Origin: Flavobacteriia bacterium
GTDB taxonomy: Bacteria > Bacteroidota > Bacteroidia > Flavobacteriales_D > Crocinitomicaceae
DNA: 64,000 bases
Direction of reading: 5' to 3'
Assembly (NCBI GenBank): GCA_016178305.1
Contig: JACOTM010000116.1
Coordinates: 1 to 64,000, forward strand
Both the position numbers and the translations under genes were made by a program. The notes beneath the pieces were generated by a model, which saw nothing but the letters and a program-made list of their open reading frames with translations, was not told the DNA's origin and searched no databases. Shown piece after piece: positions 7,845-15,387 of the stretch (position 1 is the first letter of the stretch; each line of letters starts with the position of its first letter).

Positions 7845-8906
7845 TTATTTTTTTATTTTCATTTTGGTGAATGGACCAAATTTATGCTGAAGTTCAGTGA
7901 AATTATCTGCATACGGACCAAAAGGGTGGTCAACAGGTTTCTTTGCTTTATCTGGCCAATCCATAGGTACATCTTTATGTGGACGTACTTGAGAGTTTAC
8001 AAATGCAGCAATATCCCATGATTCTTCATCTGAAAGTTGTGCGTTTGTGTGGTTTACACCAAAGGGCATGTTGAATTTGATAAATTTTGCAAAGTTACTG
8101 ATTCTGTATAAACCTGCTCCGTCATTGTAACTATATTTCCCCCATAATGGAGGATAAATGTATTCGGTTTTATTGAAATTAAATTGACCTTCACCATTTG
8201 TTTGGTGGCAAGACGCACATTTTTGATTATAGGCAAGCATTCCATTTTTAGGATTTGCAGCTCTTGTCATTAAAGGAATCTCTTTCAATCCTGAACCAAT
8301 TGCTTTTTCTCCTTTTTTTACCTTTTTACCAATAAAGTTGATGTATTTTGCAATTGCTTTCATTTCTCGACTATTAATGGCTAATTTTTTACCATTTAAA
8401 CTTCGTTCAAAACAATCGTTAATTCGTTTGAAAACATTTTCAATTTTACCACTACGAGCTCGCATTTTGGGATACATTGATGTAACCGAACCATAATTAT
8501 TTCCAAAGATTTTTGTGCCGGCATCTAAATGACAATTTTGGCAATTCATCCCATTTGTATTTTTACTGACCAATCCATTTGGGCCTAAATATTTTGAGGT
8601 ATGTATAATTAATTCTTGACCATAGGCTAATTCTTGTCTTAATGCAGAATTACTTTCAATTCTAATGTCTTCTGCAATCCAATAATTAGCTGTATCAGTA
8701 AGATTAAAAAATGTGTTTTTTGAAGGTTGATAAGGTTGGATTGCTGTTTCAGTAATTTTTAATTGAAAAAAAGCTTCCATTTTCTCTTTATAACAAAATG
8801 CTAAAAAAAGAAGAATGATTGTGAAGAATAAAAGAAGAATAATATTGTTCTGCTTTTGAATTAATTTGATAAGTTTTTTATCAGCCATCTTTTTATTTGA
8901 ATTCAT
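7845..8906 (-). CDS. Dihaem c-type cytochrome, TsdA (thiosulfate dehydrogenase)-like
   Basis: 353 residues with one N-terminal membrane helix (about 20-38) that anchors or exports it. There are two haem c sites: CQNCH (122-126) and CASCH (230-234). The block after haem 1 (HLDAGT, MYPKMRARSGKI, RINDCFERSLNG) and the one after haem 2 (PPLWG, GAGLYRIS, FIKFNMPFG with the likely ligand Met280) follow the TsdA pattern. TsdA joins two thiosulfates to tetrathionate or runs the reverse. The first ATG overlaps the upstream SoxB-like gene by 14 bases; a second ATG (MADKK, at 8888) would avoid this. The pairing with a SoxB-like enzyme supports a sulfur role, but that remains inference. Confidence 0.82.
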   Translation of the reverse strand: MNSNKKMADKKLIKLIQKQNNIILLLFFTIILLFLAFCYKEKMEAFFQLKITETAIQPYQPSKNTFFNLTDTANYWIAEDIRIESNSALRQELAYGQELIIHTSKYLGPNGLVSKNTNGMNCQNCHLDAGTKIFGNNYGSVTSMYPKMRARSGKIENVFKRINDCFERSLNGKKLAINSREMKAIAKYINFIGKKVKKGEKAIGSGLKEIPLMTRAANPKNGMLAYNQKCASCHQTNGEGQFNFNKTEYIYPPLWGKYSYNDGAGLYRISNFAKFIKFNMPFGVNHTNAQLSDEESWDIAAFVNSQVRPHKDVPMDWPDKAKKPVDHPFGPYADNFTELQHKFGPFTKMKIKK

Positions 8907-10587
8907 AATTTACACCACTAACTTGAGTAAGTAATAATTGAGAAGCGTCAAGTACTTTTGCTGATGATTCAGGTTTTGGCGTTAATGGTGAATTTTTAGA
9001 AATATATTCAATCATTGCTTTATGAAGTGTAAAATCAGTGTTTTTTGCTTCAATTACTTTTGTCATTCTACAAAGCATATCTTCAGGGTCTCCATCTCTT
9101 TCACAAGCTAAAATACTGTACAACTGATTTTTTTCTAGTGCTTTTCCTTTTATCTGTATGGTTTGAATGCGTTTCCCATTTTCTCCATAAGCATTAAACG
9201 TAATCTCCATTCCTTTGAATTTTACAACCCAGCCACCTAATCGTTTTGATGCTTCTTTGGCAAAAACATTATTTAATTCTTTTTCCAGCCATTCACGGAT
9301 TTGGCTACCGGTCGCTTTTGCCGTTCTAATCGGACTATCAACAGGAAGCATGTCAAATATAAAACCATTTGTTATCGGAATATTCCCTGTATTGTCAGGT
9401 GTAGTTCTTGGGGGACAAAAACGAAATCCATTTGATAAAACAATATCGATTTCTGGAAACTTCCAATGTAAACCATTTAATATTAATGTGTCAATTGTGT
9501 TTTCGATTACAAAATATCTGTAAAGAGGTAAGGTACTATACCCAATTATTTGGTTAATTTCAGCTTTGAAAAGCTCTTCGTTTTGTGTTAAAATAGCCTC
9601 TACCTCTTTGTCTTTATTGATTTTTGAAGGATCTACTTCTATTAAACTATAACTATCTTGTATAATTTTTCCATTTTCGATTTCAAGATCTAATTTTCCA
9701 ATAAATGAACCAAATGCCCCCGGTTCTACAACTTTTGCATATTTACATTCAATTGGTTTTCGAACCCTTTCATGGGTATCACCGCCTAAAATGTAATTAA
9801 CTCCTTCACATTCGGGTAAATTTGCTAATGCTATTTGTTGTGAAAGACCTAAATGAGCAATTATTATAATATAAGCACATTGTTCTTGATTTTTTAAAAC
9901 ATCAACGTAATGTGCTAAATTTTCTTCTGGTTTTTTATAAATAATGCCTTTGCTATAATTTGGTGATTGACGTACAGGAACTAAATGGTCGGTGTATCCC
10001 AAAAAACCAATTTTAATCCCTTCAATATTCCAAATATAATAAGGTTGGAAAATTAATTCCCCTTTTTCTCCTTTTCCTAAATCATGGTACATATTCGCAC
10101 AAATTTTTGGAGCATTCAATGAACCCAAAAGTGTTTGCATATTTTTTTTACCATAAATCACTTCCCAATTTCCGGGTAGATATAAATCGTAATTGATCGC
10201 ATTTAATAATGGAACAAATGCTTTTCCTGTAGTTTTAACTGAAAGCTCACTTCCTTGAAACATATCTCCAGTATCAATTGTAAAAGTATTCGGATTTTTA
10301 CTTTTAAATTGTTTTATATAGGAAGCTAAATAAGAATAACCTCCCGTTTTTCTATATACAGCTTGCTCATTTTCCCAAAAAAGTTCATCGTGAGGATGGA
10401 TTTGACAATGCACATCTGTTGTTTGTAAAATACTAATTATTTTTTTTGATTTTTTTGTACATTCAGAAAGAATAGTATTAGCTGATTTATTCTCCGTGTT
10501 TTTAGCATTTAATCCAAAAGGGGTAAATAAACTTAATCCAATACCTGTATAACCTAATTTTTTGATGAATTTCCTTCTATCAGTCAT
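8893..10587 (-). CDS. Tat-exported SoxB-like metallophosphatase / 5'-nucleotidase family protein
   Basis: 564 residues. The N-terminus has a twin-arginine signal (TDRRKFIKKLGYTG), matching the (S/T)RRxFxK consensus. The calcineurin-like domain follows with DVHCQIHPHDE, IDTGDMFQGS, PGNWEVIYG, IIAHLGLS and GGDTHER. The C-terminal 5'-nucleotidase domain starts near residue 340. The NWE and GDTH forms differ from the usual GNHE and GHTH of nucleotidases; a Trp after the metal ligand is something I associate with SoxB thiosulfohydrolases. I start at ATG 10587, since a TTG 21 bases upstream spoils the Tat signal. The next gene is a TsdA-like cytochrome. Confidence 0.83.
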   Translation of the reverse strand: MTDRRKFIKKLGYTGIGLSLFTPFGLNAKNTENKSANTILSECTKKSKKIISILQTTDVHCQIHPHDELFWENEQAVYRKTGGYSYLASYIKQFKSKNPNTFTIDTGDMFQGSELSVKTTGKAFVPLLNAINYDLYLPGNWEVIYGKKNMQTLLGSLNAPKICANMYHDLGKGEKGELIFQPYYIWNIEGIKIGFLGYTDHLVPVRQSPNYSKGIIYKKPEENLAHYVDVLKNQEQCAYIIIIAHLGLSQQIALANLPECEGVNYILGGDTHERVRKPIECKYAKVVEPGAFGSFIGKLDLEIENGKIIQDSYSLIEVDPSKINKDKEVEAILTQNEELFKAEINQIIGYSTLPLYRYFVIENTIDTLILNGLHWKFPEIDIVLSNGFRFCPPRTTPDNTGNIPITNGFIFDMLPVDSPIRTAKATGSQIREWLEKELNNVFAKEASKRLGGWVVKFKGMEITFNAYGENGKRIQTIQIKGKALEKNQLYSILACERDGDPEDMLCRMTKVIEAKNTDFTLHKAMIEYISKNSPLTPKPESSAKVLDASQLLLTQVSGVNYEFK

Positions 10588-10608
10588 AATTTTAATCTCG
10601 ATAAACAA

Positions 10609-10783
10609 TTTGAACCAGCTAAAATACCATTTTTTTAAGTTTTTATGATTCGAAATCAGGTAGATATGGTGTTTTTATTTGGATGTATTTGACATATCTT
10701 TTTTTTATTATGTGTTTAAATCTTTGTATGTTAGTGTTTTATTTGTTTGTGAGTTGGCTTAATATCGATTTGTTATTGAATTC
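10609..10783. other. Intergenic gap without recognised features
   Basis: About 175 bases of AT-rich DNA between the SoxB-like gene and the end of the asnA operon. I see no clear terminator for the operon and no ORF with coding character. It must hold the promoter of the SoxB-cytochrome unit, but no good TAnnTTTG element was found. Confidence 0.4.
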
Positions 10784-12136
10784 CTAATTTATATTTTGAT
10801 AAATGAATTGATGTAAAATGGATCCTTTTATTTTTGATATTTCACCTAGTTTTCTATTTGAAAAAGTATTTTGTAAACATTTAATCAAGTTTTCATTCGC
10901 TTCTTTACCTAAAGGATTTTCTTTGTTTTGTTGCATATATTTTTTGGTAGAAGTCAAAAATGATTTACAGAGATATTCATTTTTTAGATTAATTTGTAGT
11001 TGAATCATTAGTAACCTTGAAAAAAGAGCAAAGAAGTAATTATTCGAATACATTAAAGAATTTAACAATTGTATTGCTTTTTTAGGTTCATTGTTTTTGA
11101 TAAAATAAAGAGCTTTTAAAAAATGATTATAAATTAGGTATTCATTTTTATATAGAGCCGTTGAGTTTTCTATTTCTACTTGAGCACTATCTAATTCATG
11201 GTCAAGGATTAAAAATAATATTTTATAAAATAAAATGCTTTTTCCAACTTGAATAGAATGATTTCCTTGTTGAATAATTGGTCTTAAATTTTCAATGGTT
11301 TCACCTTCAAAAAAGCGAATTCGCAACTCTAAAAATTGTATTTTTTCTTTTAATTCATTTGCCTCGGATGTATTTGTGAACTCATTTAAAAGCATTTTAG
11401 CTTTCTCGAAATAGTAGTAAAAGTTACCTTCGTCATAATGTAATTTTGCTAAAGAAACAAATAAAGAACAGCGATTTAAAGGAGAGGTTTCTGAATTGAG
11501 TAATTGAAAAATTGCAAGAATAATGGTGTTTTTTTTCTCAATTACAATTTTTGTTTTTTCTAAATATATGGTTGAAATGGTCTCATAGTAATCAGCTGTT
11601 TTCTTATTGTTAGTATAGGATAATGTTTGAATCAACGTTTCATTCAATTGCAAGGATTTTTCTAAATCATAATCATTTTGCGTATAAAAATTCAATTTCA
11701 ATTGCCCTTCAATACTTAACAATTGTAGCGGTAAATCGTTTGTTAATTTTGCATGTTGTTGAACATTCTGAAAGTAATTTTTCACCAAAATAGGGTTGCC
11801 GTTTTTTTCAAGTGCTTGTGCTAACAATAGATTTTTATTGATTGGACTGCTTGTAAGAAATGATTCTATAATGACAAGTTCCAGTTGTTCACACAAAAAA
11901 TGATTTAATCGTCTTATTTTTAATTGATTTTCTTGAACAGAAGTAAAGGTCCAATGAATATTAACAGCGTTTTGAATAAAAGAATTAATTTCAACTTCAT
12001 CTTTGTGTCGAATCGAAATTAAATCTTTTAATATTTCAAAGCGTTTATCTGTACTTAAAGAACATCGATATACTATAATTTTTACTTGAGAAATTGAAAT
12101 TTCCTTTATAAGTAGATGTAATTTTTTTCCAATCAT
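10784..12136 (-). CDS. Unknown helical (TPR-like) protein, last gene of the asnA-pheA operon
   Basis: 450 residues, no signal peptide, no membrane helix. The chain is almost all amphipathic helices of 12-16 residues in pairs (for example the region LHYDEGNFYYYFEKAKMLL and KNNEPKKAIQLLNSLM), as in TPR or other alpha-solenoid proteins. No enzyme motif is visible. It starts 11 bases after the stop of the DAHP synthase/chorismate mutase gene, on the same strand, so it should be on the same attenuator-controlled transcript. The function is unknown; an adaptor or scaffold is only a guess. Confidence 0.8.
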   Translation of the reverse strand: MIGKKLHLLIKEISISQVKIIVYRCSLSTDKRFEILKDLISIRHKDEVEINSFIQNAVNIHWTFTSVQENQLKIRRLNHFLCEQLELVIIESFLTSSPINKNLLLAQALEKNGNPILVKNYFQNVQQHAKLTNDLPLQLLSIEGQLKLNFYTQNDYDLEKSLQLNETLIQTLSYTNNKKTADYYETISTIYLEKTKIVIEKKNTIILAIFQLLNSETSPLNRCSLFVSLAKLHYDEGNFYYYFEKAKMLLNEFTNTSEANELKEKIQFLELRIRFFEGETIENLRPIIQQGNHSIQVGKSILFYKILFLILDHELDSAQVEIENSTALYKNEYLIYNHFLKALYFIKNNEPKKAIQLLNSLMYSNNYFFALFSRLLMIQLQINLKNEYLCKSFLTSTKKYMQQNKENPLGKEANENLIKCLQNTFSNRKLGEISKIKGSILHQFIYQNIN

Positions 12137-12147
12137 TTCTTGAGTAC

Positions 12148-13209
12148 TTAATCAATTAAATTTTGAATACGAATGCTTTCAATGTGAATAGCTTCCATAT
12201 AATTTTTAACAAATTCATCATTTAAATTTAACTTATTTGCACGAGAAATGGTGTTTTTTAATAATTCATTCCATCTATTTGATTGTAAAATTGTTACATC
12301 GTTTGTTTTTTTAATAGATCCAATGTTTTGAGCAATATGCATTCGGTTAGCTAATAATTGTAAAACTTCTTGATCAATTGAATCAATTTGAGTTCGTAAT
12401 TGTTCCAACTCGGTTAAATAGTCATTTTTTTCACTCGAAATATTTTTCCATTGAATACTTTCTAATAATTTGATTAAATCAATAGCATTGACTTGTTGTT
12501 CTTTATCAGTTAAAGCAATTAAGGGATTGTAATGTGATTCAATCATTAAACCAGAATAAGCTAAATCAATACTTTTTTGTGCGATTTTTAGTAAATTATC
12601 TCTTTTACCACTGATGTGGGAAGGATCACAAATCATGGGTAAATCTGGAAATAATCGCTTCATTTCAATCGGAATTTGCCAAATAGGTGCATTTCGGTAT
12701 TCTGTTTCGCCATAAGTCGTAAAACCACGGTGAATTAAACCGAGACTTTCAATTCCTGCTTTTTGTATTCTTTCAACCGCACCAGTCCATAATTTTAAAT
12801 CTGGGTTAACAGGATTTTTGATTAAAACAGTTTGGTCTGTCCCTTTCAATGCTTCAGCTATTTCTTGTACAGAAAATGGATTAACACAAGTTCGGGCTCC
12901 AATCCATAATACATCAGTTTCAAAAGCAAGCGCATCTTCAACATGTTTTGCACTTGCTACTTCAACAGCTGTAGGTAAATTTGTTTGTTTTTTCACATCC
13001 ATTAACCAAGACAAGCCTTTTTTACCAACTCCTTCGAAATGACCAGGATTTGTTCTAGGTTTCCAAATTCCAGCTCTTAGTATATCTACTTTTTTTGTTT
13101 CTTTAAGTTCGAAAGCAGTACGAAGTAATTGTTCATTGTTTTCAACACTGCAAGGTCCTGCGATGATTAAATTTTGTTTTTTTATTAATGTTTTGATTGC
13201 TGTTTTCAT
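12148..13209 (-). CDS. Bifunctional DAHP synthase / chorismate mutase
   Basis: 353 residues with two domains. Residues 1 to about 260 are a 3-deoxy-7-phosphoheptulonate synthase of the KDO8P-synthase-like (type I beta) class, with GPCSVE (18-23), RAGIWKPRTNP (45-55), GARTCVNP, KNPVNPDL and CDPSHISG. About 262-353 are an AroQ-type chorismate mutase (LRTQIDSIDQEVLQLLANRM). It condenses phosphoenolpyruvate and erythrose-4-phosphate at the entry of the shikimate pathway, and also makes prephenate from chorismate. The fusion is typical of Bacteroidota. It follows pheA by 4 bases; its prephenate product is the substrate of PheA. No prephenate dehydrogenase is present in this operon. Confidence 0.95.
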   Translation of the reverse strand: MKTAIKTLIKKQNLIIAGPCSVENNEQLLRTAFELKETKKVDILRAGIWKPRTNPGHFEGVGKKGLSWLMDVKKQTNLPTAVEVASAKHVEDALAFETDVLWIGARTCVNPFSVQEIAEALKGTDQTVLIKNPVNPDLKLWTGAVERIQKAGIESLGLIHRGFTTYGETEYRNAPIWQIPIEMKRLFPDLPMICDPSHISGKRDNLLKIAQKSIDLAYSGLMIESHYNPLIALTDKEQQVNAIDLIKLLESIQWKNISSEKNDYLTELEQLRTQIDSIDQEVLQLLANRMHIAQNIGSIKKTNDVTILQSNRWNELLKNTISRANKLNLNDEFVKNYMEAIHIESIRIQNLID

Positions 13210-13213
13210 TTTT

Positions 13214-14059
13214 TCAATTTAAAAGTATATCAATGGTAGATTCTCCTTTTTGGTAAATACCTAGTATTTTGTGATTAATAACAAAAGGTTCAATCTCTTG
13301 AATTGCTTGTTCTAGTTTTCTTTTTTCAATAAATTCTAAATCTAAATGAAAGGCATAAGTAGTCGTGTTGTGGGGAATTGGAACACTCTGAATTTTCGTG
13401 AGATTAATACCTCTTGTTTTGAATTTCGTTAAAACTTCACTCAAGCTCCCAACTTCATTTTTTGTTTGTAGTGTAATTGAAGCTTTATTCGGATTTTCAA
13501 CATAATCAACACCTTTGCTTAAAATATAAAATCGGGTATAATTTATTTTTTCATCTCCAACATTTTCAATTATTTTTTCTAATCCATATTTTTCTTCAAT
13601 CATTGGACCTGCGATGACAGCAATTTGGTTCGAATTTTCTTTTACAATTAATTGAGCGGATGTTGCAGTATCACGGTATTCCGTTGCATGAATATTTTCA
13701 AGAGAAGATAAAAAATTTTGACATTGACCCAAAGCCATTGGATGTGAAATAATTTCTTGAATATCTGAAATTTTAGTCCCTTTTTTTCCAAATACATGCA
13801 ACTCAATTGGTAAATAAGTTTCTCCAATAATATTTAAATCAAATTCATCAATAAGTTGATAATTTAGTAAAATACTGCCTGCAACTTTATTTTCAATGGC
13901 AATTATTCCATAGTCAACTTTGTTTTTATAAATTTGTTCGCAAACATCTCTAAATGAATTACATTCTACGATGTTAACTTCTTCACCGAAATACTTTTTG
14001 GCAGCTAAATCATGGAATGATGATATTGAGCCTTGAATGGCAACGACGTGATTTCTCAT
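13214..14059 (-). CDS. pheA: Prephenate dehydratase
   Basis: 281 residues: a prephenate dehydratase domain (1 to about 185) and an ACT regulatory domain (about 192-280). The catalytic region is marked by DTATSA (130-135) and the TRF motif (175-177), whose Thr is the catalytic residue of the family. In the ACT domain the usual GALxxxL...NLTxIESRP reads GSLSEVL...NLTKIQSVP. The Phe-binding ESRP is thus replaced by QSVP (224-227), and feedback by phenylalanine may be changed. It makes phenylpyruvate, one transamination from Phe. It starts 2 bases after asnA ends and lies just ahead of the DAHP synthase/chorismate mutase gene. Confidence 0.95.
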   Translation of the reverse strand: MRNHVVAIQGSISSFHDLAAKKYFGEEVNIVECNSFRDVCEQIYKNKVDYGIIAIENKVAGSILLNYQLIDEFDLNIIGETYLPIELHVFGKKGTKISDIQEIISHPMALGQCQNFLSSLENIHATEYRDTATSAQLIVKENSNQIAVIAGPMIEEKYGLEKIIENVGDEKINYTRFYILSKGVDYVENPNKASITLQTKNEVGSLSEVLTKFKTRGINLTKIQSVPIPHNTTTYAFHLDLEFIEKRKLEQAIQEIEPFVINHKILGIYQKGESTIDILLN

Positions 14060-14061
14060 GT

Positions 14062-15084
14062 TTATAAAATTTGAATTGATTTGTTATTTTCTTCTAAAAT
14101 TTCATCAGTCCAAATACTGCATTGAACTTCTGAAATATGTTTTTTGTTTAATAAAAGCATCGCTAGTCGGGATTGACCTATTCCTCCACCTATTGTGTAT
14201 GGTAATTGTTCGTTTATTAATTGTTGATGCCAAGCGAGTTTTATCCGATTTTGCTGTTTTGAAATTTCGAGTTGCTTTATTAATGATTCAGGACTAACAC
14301 GAATGCCCATAGAAGATATTTCAATAGGTTTTTGTAATAATGGATTCCAAATTAATATATCTCCATTCAAACCTTTTTTTCCCGATGTGGTTTCAGATGA
14401 CCAATCATCATAATCTGGTGCTCTTCCATCATGAGGCTCACCATTTGATAATTCATTTCCTACACCAATAATAAAAACAGCTCCATGTTTTTGAGTAATT
14501 TTATGTTCTCGTTCTTTTGAATTCAGTTCAGGATACAATGCTAGTAATTCCTCCGAATGAATAAAGAAAATTGCAGCTGGCAAAAAACTTTCAATTTGAG
14601 AATATTGTTCAATTATTATTTTTTCGGTTTCAATAAAGCTTTGATAAATTAATTGGACTGTTTCTTTTAAATAAGCTAGATTTCGATCTGCTGGAGAAAT
14701 CCTTTTTTCCCAATCCCATTGATCGACTAAGATACTGTGAATGTCATCCATGTTTTCATCCGCACGAATGGCTTTCATATCGGTATAAATTCCCTCTCCG
14801 ACCTCTATTTGTAGTTTTTTAATTTTACTTCTTTTCCATTTAGCTAAAGAATGAATAATTTCTACTTTTTTAGTAGGTAAACTTTTTATATTTACGTTGA
14901 CAGGAGTTTCAATCCCATTTAAATCATCATTGATTCCTGTGCCAGTTTCTACAAAAAGTGGAGCTTCAACTTTTGTTAATTGTAGCTTATCTGCTAATTT
15001 TTTAGAAAAAACTTCTTTCAGAATAGAAATAGCTTTTTCTGTTTCTAATTCACTTAAAATGAATTTTTCGACTTGTGTTTGCAT
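14062..15084 (-). CDS. asnA: Aspartate-ammonia ligase (asparagine synthetase A)
   Basis: 340 residues, close to the about 330 of E. coli AsnA. It is a class II aminoacyl-tRNA-synthetase-like enzyme that makes asparagine from aspartate, ammonia and ATP. Family blocks are present: FVETGTGINDDLNG near the N-terminus, VEIIHSLAKWKR, VDQWDWEK, GRAPDYDDW in the centre and GGIGQSRLAMLLL at the end. It is the first gene of the operon and is followed within 2 bases by pheA. Its expression should depend on the attenuator that ends 24 bases upstream. The coupling of an asparagine gene to aromatic genes is unusual. Confidence 0.96.
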   Translation of the reverse strand: MQTQVEKFILSELETEKAISILKEVFSKKLADKLQLTKVEAPLFVETGTGINDDLNGIETPVNVNIKSLPTKKVEIIHSLAKWKRSKIKKLQIEVGEGIYTDMKAIRADENMDDIHSILVDQWDWEKRISPADRNLAYLKETVQLIYQSFIETEKIIIEQYSQIESFLPAAIFFIHSEELLALYPELNSKEREHKITQKHGAVFIIGVGNELSNGEPHDGRAPDYDDWSSETTSGKKGLNGDILIWNPLLQKPIEISSMGIRVSPESLIKQLEISKQQNRIKLAWHQQLINEQLPYTIGGGIGQSRLAMLLLNKKHISEVQCSIWTDEILEENNKSIQIL

Positions 15085-15107
15085 TTGTTTATATTTATTT
15101 TATAATC

Positions 15108-15138
15108 AAAAAAAAAGCCTTCCAAAATTGGAAGGCTT
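15108..15138 (-). terminator. Attenuator: intrinsic terminator ahead of asnA
   Basis: On the minus strand AAGCCTTCCAA (15138-15128) and TTGGAAGGCTT (15125-15115) make an 11-bp perfect stem with a tiny loop, followed at once by nine T residues. It lies between the leader ORF and asnA, in the same direction as the operon, so RNA polymerase must pass it to reach asnA. The 5' arm can instead pair with an upstream segment (15172-15166), which would break the terminator. Confidence 0.92.
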
Positions 15139-15172
15139 AACCTAATAGTATTTTAAATACATATTCCTTCCA
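15129..15172 (-). promoter_or_regulatory. Putative antiterminator competing with the asnA attenuator
   Basis: In the RNA, UGGAAGG (15172-15166), just after the leader stop codon, is complementary to CCUUCCA (15135-15129), the 5' arm of the terminator. Between them GUAUU-UAA-AAUAC can form a nested 5-bp hairpin that brings the arms together. A ribosome stalled on the Phe/Asn codons would leave UGGAAGG free. One that reaches the stop at 15175 would cover it and let the terminator form. Confidence 0.75.
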
Positions 15173-15174
15173 TG

Positions 15175-15225
15175 TCACGTCATGTAATTATTATTAAAGA
15201 AGAAATATGTGTTATTTATTTTCAT
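15175..15225 (-). CDS. Leader peptide of the asnA-pheA-aroG/CM operon (Asn/Phe/Tyr-rich)
   Basis: A 16-codon ORF, ATG to TGA, encoding MKINNTYFFFNNNYMT. Of 16 residues, 5 are Asn, 3 Phe and 2 Tyr, and positions 7-14 read YFFFNNNY. These are just the products served by the operon: AsnA makes Asn, PheA makes the Phe precursor, and DAHP synthase/chorismate mutase feeds Phe and Tyr. The ORF lies about 15 bases behind a TAnnTTTG promoter and ends 3 bases before the antiterminator arm, as in classical trp/phe/his leaders. It is too short for gene finders. No Shine-Dalgarno sequence is seen, as is normal for this phylum. Confidence 0.85.
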   Translation of the reverse strand: MKINNTYFFFNNNYMT

Positions 15226-15244
15226 TGTTTATTTTATTGCGATA

Positions 15245-15252
15245 CAAATGTA
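15245..15252 (-). promoter_or_regulatory. -7 promoter element (TACATTTG) of the asnA operon leader
   Basis: A perfect match to the Bacteroidota -7 consensus TAnnTTTG on the minus strand, placing the transcript start near 15240, about 15 bases before the leader ATG. The -33 region is T-rich (15272-15277) but lacks a clear TTG. Confidence 0.7.
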
Positions 15253-15387
15253 AGTCATTAAATTTGATTATTAAAAAATAAATTCATTAAAACTTTCAAA
15301 TGCTTTTCAATGTGTTATTGTTTAATTTATTGTTAACCAACATTTAATATTTATTTTTATTAGTTTCAAGTAGGACTAATTAGTGTT

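Noticed and set aside
9215-9523. Plus-strand 102-codon ORF inside the SoxB-like gene
   Set aside because: Shadow of the conserved minus-strand coding sequence; no signal or known motif.
15108-15252. Riboswitch or T-box as the asnA regulator
   Set aside because: The leader is too short (about 130 bases) for known aptamers, lacks T-box motifs, and contains a fitting leader ORF.
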